Below are positions 45,524 to 57,617 of a DNA stretch of 64,000 bases, in pieces (positions within the stretch are counted from its first letter, which is position 1; each line of letters opens with the position of its first letter). Made by a program: the position numbers and the translations under genes. The notes under the pieces are model-generated. The model did not search any database, was not told where the DNA came from, and saw nothing but the letters and a program-made list of their open reading frames with translations. The stretch is from Ophiosphaerella korrae (taxonomy: Eukaryota > Ascomycota > Dothideomycetes > Pleosporales > Phaeosphaeriaceae): positions 248,001 through 312,000 of the forward strand of contig JALNQF010000004.1 in NCBI GenBank assembly GCA_028456385.1. The letters are read 5' to 3'.

Positions 45524-47075
45524 CTACTTTGAGAATACAACCTTGTACTTGAACTGAGTTGGGAAACTCTTGTCAGTGATTGTCAACTCCTCGCCCTCTT
45601 CCACAAGATCGCTCATCTTCTTATCGAGATTAGGACGCAACTGCTGTTGCAAGCTAGCAAGCTGCATCCACAGAGACTTCTCGCCTGTACGAATCGCTGG
45701 GTTCTTGAGTTGTCTAGTAGTGGTTAGCGAGACCAATCTATAACAGCTCGTACGTGTTAAATTCGATCGTGGACTTACGCTTCAGGTCGCTCTGCTAAAC
45801 TGTCGATGAAGTCCTGTAACGTGAAACTTGGGTTGATCTGAAGTGGTCGAGCGATGTTGCCAGAGCCACAGACAGGACAGTCTTCTTTCTTTTGATGCTC
45901 AAAAGTGTAGGTATACACGCTATCATCTCCAGTGTACATCATGTAGTTGTCTTTTTCGGGGTAGCCCAAGAATGGATTTGTGTTTGTTGCGATTTTGAAT
46001 GCCTCGTTACAGCAGCTGGCTGCCACAATTGCATTGGTACTCGCGATAGCTGGAATGATGTTTTTTACCACACCTTGTGTCATACTGTATGTGACGCCTT
46101 CAATATTGAACTCCTTTGCGCGAGCAATTGCTTTTTGGTATAGCCAGGTGATGTGTTCTGGATCGTCAGTGTCGAGTGTGATATCTTTGCGATGCTCCTC
46201 CCAGGCAATGATGTGTGCCCACTCGATACAATGCTGAGGTTGACGTGGAATAGTTGCTAATGTGCAGAGAGGAACGGCAGCACGTGGAGCATGCATATCG
46301 AGCTGGCATTCGATACAGGATGTCATGGTTGGGAATACGACCCGTGCCTGACCTTTGAAGCCTTCAGTTCCTCCATCAACAAGAGGTTTCATTGAGTCAG
46401 GATTGTTTTCATCCACCATGCTAACGAGAGTTGCGTTGATCCAGCGTCTCGCTTCAATACTGTCCAGACCACACACGACCATGGCAAATTGCATGTAGTA
46501 GGCCTCATCCTTGTCTTGAATCTTACCGCAGTATGGAGTAATCTTGACCCCTTTCACACGCTTCTCAACAAACTTGGCGGCCACTTCGGCTTTGTAGCTG
46601 CCTACGTCTGATGCGCGGAAGAGGAATTGTCGATTCAGGTTGGACACATCGATCGTGTCCATGTCAATTACATGAATGTCTTTGAAACCAGAGAGGGCTA
46701 AATTCTTGAGTATCTCACAGCCTAGCCCACCGGCTCCGCTGGATACATAGTAAATACGGTGTGTAATTCTGAGATTAGGAATGGCTTGAGGGCGAAAACT
46801 CACATGACTCTAAATCCCGTTAGTCTTTACTTAAGCCTATATTTTGACTGCTCTACAGACTTACAGTATCTTCATTCTTTCCAATCCAGCTATAGCAGCT
46901 TCACCAGGTTCGAACATATCAGGATCTGTGAACGGCCCGGGCCGAGTGAGGAGCTTGTCAAGATGTTTCCTTGCACACAATGTTAGTAGTTGTCATTGAC
47001 ATGAATGCGAACATACCATCTCAGTCGTGACTGTGCTTGAACGCCCGAGGACACGCTTTCTGCTTGAACTGCCAT
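45524..47075 (-). CDS. UBA3: NEDD8-activating enzyme E1 catalytic subunit Uba3
   Basis: Adenylates and thioester-links the ubiquitin-like protein NEDD8/Rub1 for transfer to Ubc12, so driving cullin neddylation. Five exons, 47075-47017, 46969-46865, 46809-46804, 46738-45779 and 45713-45524 (introns 47, 55, 65 and 65 nt), encode 439 residues. Exon 3 is only six bases and supplies the Val-Ile before the nucleotide loop GAGGLG (58-63), giving KILVIGAGGLGCEILKNLA. Catalytic Cys215 lies in PLCTLATIP. A CxxC pair is seen in CPVCGSG, and a C-terminal ubiquitin-fold-like domain follows. The N terminus is short, as in fungal homologues. Confidence 0.94.
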
Positions 47076-47422
47076 CTTTCTGTCAAGTTGAGGAAAAGAA
47101 TGCGAGGCCGAAGTAAGTAGCACGGCGTCAATAGGCACCCATGAAGTTAGCGTGGGGCAACCGCACTAGTGCACGAGTTGCCGACCAACGCTTTGAGTTA
47201 CTCCAACAACGTCAATGAGGCAACGTGATAGTTGATTCCGTTACACTCCAGAGATACGAGAATGAGATCAGGTAGTGTGAAAAGCATTAACTTGGAACAA
47301 ATTCGTTGATTATAATATTTGAGCATCCCAGCCCCAAGTAACTAGCAAACTGTGATCCGGGCTATACATGCACCCTGGCTAACTTTGGACAGAGAAGTTC
47401 AAAAACTAGATTCCGTCTCAAT
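47076..47422. promoter_or_regulatory. Divergent promoter region UBA3 / TEL2
   Basis: 347 bases between the start codons of UBA3 (minus) and TEL2 (plus). No distinct motif is convincing. Confidence 0.45.
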
Positions 47423-50405
47423 ATGGCTGATTTTCTCACTGCTATTTCTACTAAAAAGATTAAAGCTTCGGAACCACTGCTTCAAGAAATTAAAAGCCTA
47501 AATTTGCAAGAAACAAATCACGTCGATTCAACAGCTTCAGCACTCGAAGCCTTGAAGAACCAGCCAAATGAAGATACCGTTAACAGCGCCCTGAAGTTTC
47601 TGGCTTCGGGTCATTTTACTCTTTTGCTTCCGGAACCGTTACATGCAAGTATAGCATATGAGCTTGTCAATAACACTGTCCCACATTACTGGAGATCTTT
47701 ACAGAAATCACCACAAGCGGACCCCTTGATCAAAATTCTGCGGAACTCAATCGGGTTGGGTCACATTATTACTAGGATGCGTTCCCTTGTTGTGGACAGT
47801 CGACAGAAGAAGGCACCAGGCGAAACCCGGGATCCGTCAGAACACATCGAAGACCTATTGAACATCCTAGGCAGAATTTTCCACGACGAAAACACCTTAT
47901 ACCAAATCCTGGATGAAATCCAGACCCATGGTAAGAATTCGATGCAGAAGAAGTTGATATGGCGAGAGATTCTTGCCCAAACAGTATCTGGCCGCCTCGT
48001 CTCGATTGCTGCTGAGGCCGAAGACATTCTCAAAATGAAGCGAACATCAAGAAAACCCAGCTGGCTTGCAGATGGTAGTCTGTTCGCAGATTGGTTAGGG
48101 CGGAATATTGTTATCCTAGTGCTGGCTGATGATAGAAGCGACGAGCATGTCTCCGCTGTATCTGAACTCTGTTCGAAGTCGCTCACACTAGGTTACACAG
48201 GTCAGTCGCAATGCCATACAACGATAATTTTGCTGACTTTTTAGATCGTGTTGTCGGGTCACTGATTTCCAACCTTCTGGTAGCAAACTCCGTGGGGCTT
48301 CTTCCAGATCTCTTGTGTCGGTTGAAGTTCTTCGAGCAGCGGAAGTATATGGATGCAGTGGTTACTTTTACTATCAAGAAGTACCCCATTTCCACCCAAA
48401 GCCAACATGGTAAATTACCTATACCGGCTTCCAAAGTGATTTCTGGTATTGCAAGCCTTGTTTTGGCCATTACGAAGAACAGTGATGGTCTGATGGATCA
48501 TCTTGTGTCACTGCTCACAAGATCTTCCATCCCGTTATTAGATGATTCGTTAGCTACGCGCCGAGGTATCATGGCTGTGATAGCCCAAGATGACGGTGAG
48601 AAGAGTTAATGAATAGTTAAATTGATATACTAACACTAAATAGATAAACTGCACACACTGCTAGAGAACTGTATCCAAACATTTGGAGACTCAGTCTATA
48701 TCAAGCATACGCCAATTTTGCAGCAAGAAGGTATGACTGTTCATATACCAACCATTAGTCTTGCTCACAGTGACTAGCTTTGGCCCAAAACCTAGCTCTA
48801 TGCGCTGGATATGTTCAACGAACGCAGCCCATGTTCCTCATGATGATGGCGAAGTCATCCTTCCATGTCAATGGCATGTCCAATCGCATTGGCTCAACAT
48901 CGCCTCGAACACGTTTCCTTGGTATTGCGGTTGGTGTTGCTATATCGAAAATGGTAGATAAACCAGAAATGCAGCTCAAGTTCGAGCTGGAAGGTCCTGA
49001 AGAGGCTGAGGCATCCTGGTATGAACGACTCACCGAAACAAAGGACCACCTCGGAAACATCGAGGACCTCCAGGTTACGGACAAAGGCGCAACACTAGCC
49101 AACAAATCCCAGAAAAAAACCAAGCTTTCATCACAGTCTTCGAAACCTACTATCACCAAGATTCAAGGTCCACGCATCGTAGAAGTGCTTTCAGACTCAG
49201 ATGAAGACGATGATCTAATAGCCTACAAGAAGCCAGACTCTGATCCTGAAGATAGCGATGATGATCCCACTATTGTTAATCGCAATAAACCGACCGCACC
49301 TGTCTACATTCGCGACCTCATCGCTGGTTTGCGCGACCAAGAGGACTACGATCGACACGCGCTCGCATTGTCAACAGCTGCGTCTCTTATTCGCCGTAAA
49401 GCCAATTTCGGAGCCGAAGTCATTGATCATCTTGACGAGCTAGCAACTGTCCTCACAGGGATACAGGATAATCTAGAGCTTGAAAACTTCGTGCAGCACC
49501 GACAGCAGGCACTGATTGCTATGCTCCTTGTCAAGCCAGCACAGATGGCGCAATGGTTTGCACGATCATTCTTCTCAGGCGATTACAGCCTTACCCAACG
49601 CATCGCCATGCTTACAACGCTTGGCCTAGGAGCGCGTGAGTTAGCTGGATTCAAAGATTCTAGTACCGAAGACCTTGTTCCACCAGCTACTTCATTCCCT
49701 AGCAAGCAACTCCCGCCACATTTGCACCAAATGTACATCGAGAATAAGAATACAAACCCAGTAGCGAGAATCTCAAGCACCATGGCAAGAGAAATGCTCT
49801 CCCCGCTTGCAGCGCAGGCTGCAGACCAGATCACCGGACCAAATATTCTCAAGGTGCGCACCTTTAGCTCGCGCATGGAAGTTGAGAAGAAGCGGCACAA
49901 ACCCATACCAAACGCATTGGCACAAATCGTTGCCGACAACTTCTTCTTCCCACTTACAGGACGGTGGTGGCTGCAAGTTCGAGCAAGCAACGACTCGCTT
50001 TACGCATCAACCCACCTCCTTCCTCCATTTCTACAAACACTCTCGCTTTTGCTCAACGCTTCTGGACCCAATACGCTTGCACTTCCACAGATGACACGTG
50101 AATACTGGGACCTTCTTCTCTCCGTCCGTGGGCTCGCGTCGCAAGACAAGCAGGTTCTTCACGCCGTGCTGTTCGGTTTCTTGATGCTGCTGGAGACGAA
50201 CGAGAACAAAGAGAGGCTGGCGATGGAGCAAGGGAAAGAGTTGATGGAGACGCAAGCCTGGGTGAAAATGGTTTTTGATGATTTGGGTGCGGGGAGCGAA
50301 GAAGATGAGCGGGTGAGAGTGATCGCGGCAGGTGTTCTGGTGAGGTGTCAGGAAGTGGTGGACAAGTATCAGCGGAGGATGGCGGGTGTGTTGATGGATT
50401 ACTAG
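47423..50405 (+). CDS. TEL2: Telomere length regulation protein Tel2 (TTT complex)
   Basis: Tel2 with Tti1 and Tti2 matures PI3K-related kinases (TOR, ATM, ATR) with Hsp90. Exons 47423-48200, 48245-48595, 48644-48730 and 48778-50405 (introns 44, 48 and 47 nt, all phase 1) encode 947 residues. The protein is an alpha-solenoid throughout. An acidic linker (VEVLSDSDEDDDLIAYKKPDSDPEDSDDD) is the kind of CK2-site region that binds the R2TP complex. The conserved C-terminal Tel2 domain begins PVYIRDLIAGLRDQEDYDRH. Identity rests on this domain and the overall layout; no nucleotide-binding site is expected. Confidence 0.9.
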
Positions 50406-51300
50406 CAAGCGCTTTCACTACGAAGCACGTCTGTGTGCCAAGCCAGTCTGAGGAGAAGAGGCCGTTGCCAGCTTTTGTGACTCCAATTAAATGCGAAGCT
50501 TTGTATATTTCGTCGCGTTTGGAGCACGTAGCACATGTGATGACCGGTATTGCCTGGTGTGCTGCCTGCTGTTGAGGCTGCCTCGCGCACTAAACATTGT
50601 GTCTCAAAGTGTGCGCCTGACGCTCCTCCACGGTCTGGGTACTTAAATCGGTGTGATGGAGTCGTCGAAGAGGAACGTAGGATTTAGCAAGGTATGGATT
50701 ATTGTTGTGAAGCCCGGCTGTCGCACGGCGCATTGGAAGGACTTATTGTGCTGTCTCTGGGCGTGAGGACGTAAAACGATGATCGGAAGCCTAGTCGGGC
50801 GGGGAAGCGTGCACTCAGCTGCCCATCGCACACATGTGGTGAGAAGCAAACCTTAGTTGGGATGATCAGCACGGTGCACAGAGGTCACGGTGTCAAAAGA
50901 TAAGAATGAGCCGCCCTTCAAAACAAGCATGCAAAATACCGCGATCTTCTTCTTCAACCGCTTACCATGTGGCCAGCGAGTCAACGAAAAAGCACAATGT
51001 GCAGTCCAGCAAAAATTGTCCCACTGAAACCCACGAATGAATTTCAATCCACGACCTGTCCGCGCTGTGCAATGCAGCAGATCCTGAATGATCGAGCGAA
51101 AGCTTGAGCTCGCTGATCGCAAGAAGGTAAGTATGCCCTATAAATGGTGGGGGCCGAGGCGTTTATATACTTCGCTGGGAGAATCGGCGCTAGTGTGCAC
51201 GTGATCGCTTAATGGATGATCCTCGGGCAGCAGTTGAGCATTGACATCTGCGTGGATCCAGGCACGTGCCAGGCATCAAAGCCGCCTCCTGGCAAACTGA
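50406..51300. other. Intergenic, TEL2 3-prime flank, no gene
   Basis: About 900 bases of ordinary composition. Short open frames on the minus strand (50643-50849 and 50853-51122) show no recognisable product. Confidence 0.5.
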
Positions 51301-51809
51301 AAAAGTGGGATAGTTACACTCTTTATATCAATGCTAGATGTATACAATAGATTATATACTACTAAATAATTCGGAAATGCAGATTCCTCTAGCTATAAAT
51401 GTAGATACTTCAGAGAAAGGTTCTAGGCAGCCTGAGTATCTTCTGGTTGCTACATCTGAAGTGATTAAATGCCAGCCTATTGGCCAGTGTGTGTAAGGCT
51501 TATTTGTAGCATAAATGGAGGTGGAGGGTTGTAGATTAAAAGGGGTGGAGGGTTGTTGTGAGGAGTATTTGGCAGGAGTCAGATATGATGGAACAATAGG
51601 TATATTGATGAAGTGAGACGAATCCTTAAGGGATTCAAGGGCTCACGAAGGTGTTTATATATCTAAGGAGCGCACGTGATCCCGAGTAGCTCCGAGGGTG
51701 ATCCTGGGGGTACCCGAGGAGCTCAAAGGGAGGTTCAAAGGGAGAGGCTCAAAGAGAGGTTTCAGGTAGGGGGAAAAGTACCCGTGACAGTTGTAGATTG
51801 AAAGGGGTA

Positions 51810-51975
51810 TCAAGCTAGCCATCGAGCTGCTATCAAGCTGGCCATCAAGCTGCCTATCCATTAGCCATCGGGCTGCCCATCTATCCGCCATCTATCGCCT
51901 CGGGGCTAGCTATCGATCGCCTATAGGATTGCCCATCAATCGTCCATGGGACTGCCTATCAGCCATTGAGTTGGC
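51810..51975. repeat. Degenerate tandem repeat of GCCATCAAGCTGCCTATC-like units
   Basis: About seven to nine imperfect units of 16-20 bases built on GCCATC followed by A/G-AGCTG and CCTATC variants. Substitutions are mostly C/T or G/A. A short minus-strand frame across it (51655-51891) is repetitive and not credible as a gene. Confidence 0.65.
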
Positions 51976-52330
51976 CAGGCTACCTACACACAAATGCCTT
52001 ACCTTTATAATGTACTATTTCTTACCTTTGTTTGACTACTTTTCTATGTTGAAAAAGAAGAGATAAGAGGAAGAAGAGGAAGAAAAGGGGAGAGCGGGTA
52101 ATACTTAATCCGGGCGACAGTGCAGAGGGCGCGGACAAAAAAGAGGCGGGCACGGACGGAAAACGACAAGTTTGCAAGGCTCCAGCAACAGCCACAGACA
52201 TTATATAGAGTTGAAATTTGAGGGCAAGGTAGCGACAGGTATAGCGAATAATTTACAGGTAATTTTAGGTGGTGCAGGGGGATATTGGGGAAATAAAGAT
52301 AGTCTATTATTATATAGAAGGCTGTTATTC

Positions 52331-52383
52331 TATAGATATAGATTATATAGATAGATATAGATAGATATATAGATGTAGATGTA
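52331..52383. repeat. (TAGA)n microsatellite
   Basis: Imperfect run of TAGATA/TATAGA units of about 53 bases, ending in GATGTA repeats, about 190 bases before the HET gene start. Confidence 0.85.
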
Positions 52384-52567
52384 GCTGCCAAGATGCTGAC
52401 TATCAACAAATTCTTAGTGGTGCTGCCCCTTGTTTGGGCTCCACTGCTAAAACTTACTGGGGGGACAACAGTAATTATCCTGTCTACATTGCTAACCTAC
52501 CTATGGTCGTCACTCAACGACTCCGTTCACCTCATACGGAGCGCGCCTTGATAACAGTGTGATTGAT

Positions 52568-55048
52568 ATGCTTTGCAAGATCTGTGTAGGTATGCTGAGG
52601 GGTGGAACACACGACCTGACTTTTGATCACCACAAAACGACTACGACGCTACGACAGTCGAGAGAAGCGGATTGCTTAATTTGTATCGCTTTGGCCAATA
52701 TTCTACATCGCGAGTTTGACTTGTTAGAGGACAGACCTATCTCAATTCGAGCCACCCTTCACAAGCTTCCACAAGATCGGTCTAAAAAGGCACAGTTCCG
52801 TTTGAAATTCGATCTAGAGCGAAAGCACACGCGAATGTTCTTGCTCAAAGAGATAGGTACCATTTTGAGGATATGTACGTGTACTTAGAGCTATAGAGCT
52901 GATCGCATCTTAGGTTTAGAAAAGCGCCAACTTCGGACACTACGATCTTTAGACACCTCCTCCGATGAGGTGTTCGAGGTAGCGCAGAAATGGATAGAGG
53001 ATTGCACGTGCGCAAACTTTTGGGAAAATCCCAGTGAAAGGTGGTATCCCAGGCGCCTGCTTGACCTGAGAGAGCTTCGTAGAGCAAATGGTCTTACTGA
53101 AGAGGATGGGCCCACATTTCTCTCAGAGCACAGTGATTTAGAACGTACGAAAGTATACTTGGTTGAATCGAAAGAAGTGATCAGTCAGCACACGATGAGG
53201 GACGAGAACCGAGTGTTCAAAAAACCGAAAATAGGCAATGAAAGCAGAATCAGAGAACAAGAAAATTACCGATATATTACACTTAGCCATTGCTGGGGCA
53301 AGCCAAAAAGTGTGAAGGGACAACTCAGACTGAGTAGTAAAACTGAAGAAAGATTCAAAAAAGAGGGTATTGAACTGGAGGAACTTCCCAAGACATTTCG
53401 AGACACTATGTTATTTGCATGCCGCCTAGAAAAAGTGGGATTTGTATGGATCGACAGTCTTTGTATTCAGCAACCTGTGTTAGGCACTGCTTCGCAGGTA
53501 CAAGAAGGGGCTGAAAATGACTGGTTGGAGCAGAGTCGCGACATGGACAAAATCTACTTCAAATCGTTCCTAAACATATCCGCAACTGCAGCAGTGGATG
53601 GCGACCAAGGATTGTTCGTCAATCGCCGACCTGAATATCTCTGGGAGAACGAACTGTATGTCAATAATACGGGTACAAATATTTTTGGTGCAATGAGAGC
53701 TGACAGCACAAAACGTGATGAATTGATAAGGTGTACTCTGATCGATGTTTCATTCTGGGATGAATTAGTCGAACATGCTCCTGTCAATCGTCGTGGCTGG
53801 GTGCTCCAAGAGCGGTTGATGGCTCCACGAGTGCTGCATTTCTGCCGTGATCAAGTTGCATGGGAGTGTAAGGAATTTGAAGACGCAGAAGGCTACCTAG
53901 AGATTAACCAGACATCCAAGGCTAAGCTTGGTGACATTGTTGACGAGGGGCGGTTGAAAGACCTCACCCTTGAGGCTGGACTTGCTTTACGGCAGATAAG
54001 ACTGAGAGGATTTCCGGATCCGGATCAAGGCATGAAAGACTTGTGGGTTTACGAATTGTGGAAACGAACCGTCGAGGTCTACTCCCGTACTCATCTGACA
54101 GTATCTCGCGACAAGCTCATTGCACTCGCTGGCATTGCCAGACTATTCCACAAGGACTATTTCGATAAAAATACCAAACGCGAATATATTGCCGGGCTCT
54201 GGAGCAGCAACCTCGAGAGCCAGCTGCTCTGGCAAGTCAACGAACTCTACCGGGACGGCATCTTTGAGAATCCGGCACGACGCGACGTTACTAGAAGTCC
54301 CTCATTCTCCTGGGCATCTATTGACACTCCACATGGTATCACGTATGGTGAGGTGACAGACTACGGAGTTGCGTGTGATAACAGCACCGTGTTTGAAGGC
54401 AATGATAACGACATTGACATGCTCGCCAACGAAACGAGGTTTCTGGGGAGACCCAGGACTCGGGCTGAGTCTGGGACGCATCGGACAGCTCAGTTTCGAC
54501 TTGACCAGCGAGAAGTCGGTCAAGACCCTGACCCCAGCAAGAAGGAATTATTCTTCAAGGTCGAAGACTATCATATTACGCGGTTGGACACAAAGAACCC
54601 TTTTGGTATGGTCAAAGAAGGCCAATTGCTTCTCAAGCCTGAATACCTACGCCGCATCAAACTCAAAAGGCTGGAGCCACCACTTCGCGTCCCATACAGC
54701 TGGTACTTGACCGAATCTGCCCTCGCGAAGGGTCCCGTTGAGCATGTCAATTTATATCTAGACGCACCTGACTCAGATGTCGACATTTTCAGGCAGGACG
54801 CAGAGTTGTATTGCATGGCAGCAGCACTTGGAGAGAGGACGGTGCGGAGAGAATCTCGCTATCTCTATTGTCTGCTACTGAAGTATGAGGAACGGGCAAA
54901 TTTTCCCAATTCAGCAAGTCGTAGTGGACGACAGGGAATTCGAGCGTTCCGGCGCATCGGCATCACCAAGCTTTCGAATTATATGGATGAGGATGGGCAA
55001 AAGGATCTGATGGCTGAGAAGACGGATGAGGCCATAATTTTGAGGTAG
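52568..55048 (+). CDS. HET-domain protein (heterokaryon incompatibility type)
   Basis: Exons 52568-52856 and 52914-55048 with a 57-nt intron encode 807 residues. The ATG at 52568 was chosen; an upstream GTG is not needed. A CKIC pair opens the protein, with a second Cys pair in DCLIC. The HET domain shows its three classic blocks: YRYITLSHCWG (about residue 215), FVWIDSLCIQQ (about 273) with RDMDKIYFKSFLNISATAA, and RRGWVLQERLMAPRVLHF (about 390). The C-terminal 350 residues have no recognised domain and no NACHT or WD repeats. HET proteins trigger cell death in non-self recognition; this one's partner is unknown. It sits beside repeat-rich DNA. Confidence 0.92.
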
Positions 55049-55346
55049 AATGACGGCTTAGGTTGTTTGCCAGGTGTCAGGAGAAAAATACTCTGGAATG
55101 CATATACATAACTCTGCTGATCCAATCAGTTGATTGTGACAAGAGGACAAAGTTTTGTGCTGTGCCTGGAAAAGCGCGCTAGGAAGCGCGTAAACTGTCC
55201 AGTGGCCCCTGCCGCAACCCCACCAAACTAACACTAACATAGCGCTCCTCACCGCCAGAAGGGAACAAGCACTCCTAATCTAACAGCCTGCCAGCTACTT
55301 CGCTTCTTCTTCTCCAGTCTGTCCGAGACAGCAATCCACGTCCACC

Positions 55347-57196
55347 ATGCGAGGAGAGGTGAGTCCGTCCGCATTGACAAGCCAGTCTCCCATTCCAGCT
55401 TCATTGAGCCTGGTCCCCTTCCGAGTATCGCGCTGCGGACGAGACCGAGTTCTTGGACCGGGTAGCTTGACGGGCGCATTCCAACTCTTGCAGAACGTGA
55501 CATGCATGGCCTTCAATCCGCTAACAGTAGACTCTATAGATCTGCCACCTCCATATCGGCCAGGCCGGCACCCAGCTTGGTAACAGCGCATGGGAGCTGT
55601 ACGTATACGGACTCACTTGCACGTGTAGGATTCTGTGTTGACGCCCTCTGTCCAGATACCTGCTCGAGCATGGCCTCAAGGCTGACGGCCGCCCCGACCC
55701 CGACGCGAAGGAACTCAACGAGGGAGGCTCCTTCGAGACTTTCTTCACCGAAACTGGCGGCGGGAAATACGTTCCTCGTTCCATCTTTGTCGACTTGGAT
55801 CCATCCGTATGTGCCCAATTTCACCTGATGCCGCAGAGCCAAAGCTAATTGACACAGCCCATCGACGAAATCCGAACTGGCGACTATCGTCAATTATTCC
55901 ACCCTGAGCTGTTGATCAGTGGCAAAGAAGATGCTGCCAACAACTGTGCGTCGCAAAGAAGAACGCGAAAATACAAAACGGCTGACAAGGACAGACGCCC
56001 GTGGTCACTACACCATTGGCAAGGAGATGGTGGACAGTGTGATTGACCGCATCCGTCGCGTCGCTGGTACGGTCTGCATCACCTAACTAGACGCCCCATG
56101 TTAATTGAAGATAGATAACTGTTCTTCTCTCCAAGGCTTTCTGATTTTCCACTCGTTCGGAGGCGGCACAGGTTCTGGCTTCGGTGCTTTGCTCCTGGAG
56201 CGTCTCTCGACCGATTACGGCAAGAAGTGCAAGCTCGAGTTCGCCGTCTATCCTGCGCCTCGCGTATCTACCTCTGTTGTCGAGCCCTACAACGCTGTTC
56301 TCTCAACTCACAGCACTATTGAGAACTCCGACTGTACCTTCCTCGTTGATAACGAAGCCGTCTACGATATCTGCCGCCGCAGCTTAGACATCCCTCGTCC
56401 CAACTATGAGCATCTCAATCGCCTGATTGCTCAGGTCGTCAGTTCCATCACCTCCAGCTTGCGCTTCGATGGGGCTCTCAATGTCGACTTGAACGAGTTC
56501 CAGACCAATCTTGTGCCATACCCCCGTATCCACTACCCTCTCATCAGTTACGCCCCAGTTATCTCAGCCAAGAAGAGTAGTCACGAGAGCTTCAAGGTCA
56601 GCGACCTTACCTTCCAATGTAAGTTGCCCCATGTCTTGTCTATTATGATCTTGGACACATAATTGACTTGGTTCAGGCTTTGAACCTAACAACCAAATGG
56701 TTGTCTGCGACCCGCGCAACGGAAAGTATATGGCTGTTGCCCTCCTCTATCGTGGTGATATTGTTCCTCGTGACTGCTCTGTTGCCGCTGCTGCTCTTAA
56801 GGCCAAATCCTCTTTTAACCTGGTTGAGTGGTGCCCAACAGGGTTCAAGCTCGGCATCAACTACACAAAGTGCGTATTTTAGTTGAGACGCATAGTATCA
56901 AACGCTAATATATTTTTAGACCTATTAGTGTTCCAGGAAGCGAGCTTGCCGCTGTAGACCGAAGCGTTGCCATGCTTAGCAACACCACTGCCATCTCAGA
57001 GGCTTGGTCGCGTCTTGACCACAAGTTTGATCTCATGTACTCCAAGCGCGCTTTTGTGCATTGGTATGTGGGTGAAGGTATGGAGGAAGGCGAGTTCTCT
57101 GAAGCTCGTGAGGATCTTGCGGCTCTCGAAAAGGATTATGAGGAGGTTGCCAGCGACTCCCTTGACGAAGAAGGTGTTGATGAGGGTGAGTACTAA
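55347..57196 (+). CDS. Alpha-tubulin, divergent paralogue type
   Basis: GTP-binding subunit of microtubules. Eight exons, 55347-55358, 55540-55598, 55656-55806, 55858-55945, 55995-56066, 56115-56618, 56677-56869 and 56920-57196, encode 451 residues, the standard length. The 12-nt first exon gives MRGE before a 181-nt intron. Signatures: [17 protein letters not shown], the GTP loop [22 protein letters not shown] with the catalytic Glu of alpha-tubulin, and [25 protein letters not shown], ending in Tyr. Several normally fixed positions differ ([29 protein letters not shown]), suggesting the less constrained second alpha-tubulin of filamentous fungi rather than the main gene. Confidence 0.94.
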
Positions 57197-57617
57197 GTGA
57201 TTGAAGATTGTACTTGGACAATTGGCTCAACTCGATATGCCACGTAGTGTTAGGTCATTGAGGTAAACTAGTCATGTAGGCACCTGGCCATCAGATCCAA
57301 AGAGGAAGGAATGTAATGGGTGTCATATTTTCACGTTATATGAACTGAGTTCGTGGTTAGTGTCATTGTGATGAGAATTATTGCCTTACATTACACCAGT
57401 TTAGCTTTTCAAGTGGAGATCTGTGCTGTTACACCTAGACCTGGACCTCTACTAAACTCAATAGATATGCAGCTCAACCCGTCGTGGTTATGGTTGCAAA
57501 GCAGGGACCGGGACATGTCACGTCATGCCAGAAGGAGGAAGGCGCGACCCTGGGCTTCATAGCTACCCATCCCCGCAATTGCTCCGTGCCATCCTAAGCT
57601 CAACACCCAACACCACA
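57197..57617. other. Intergenic between tubulin and questin-oxidase-like genes
   Basis: 421 bases with the tubulin 3-prime flank and the promoter of the next plus-strand gene. No gene is seen. Confidence 0.5.

Larger units (their letters stand above)
51301..52567. repeat. Gene-poor segment with degenerate tandem repeats and simple-sequence DNA
   Basis: Composition shifts to A/T-rich simple sequence. It contains a doubled GGTGGAGGGTTGT at about 51532 and 51545-51557, a short run of TCAAAG(G/A)GAGAGG-like units at about 51721-51760, the decayed 18-20-base array at 51810-51975, and a GATA-type microsatellite. No transposase or reverse-transcriptase fragment is recognisable. The HET-domain gene follows at once. 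Confidence 0.6.

Noticed and set aside
51655..51891. 78-codon minus-strand frame across the tandem repeat
   Set aside because: Its protein is only a translation of the repeat units (RWAARWLMDRQLDGQLD); not credible as a gene.
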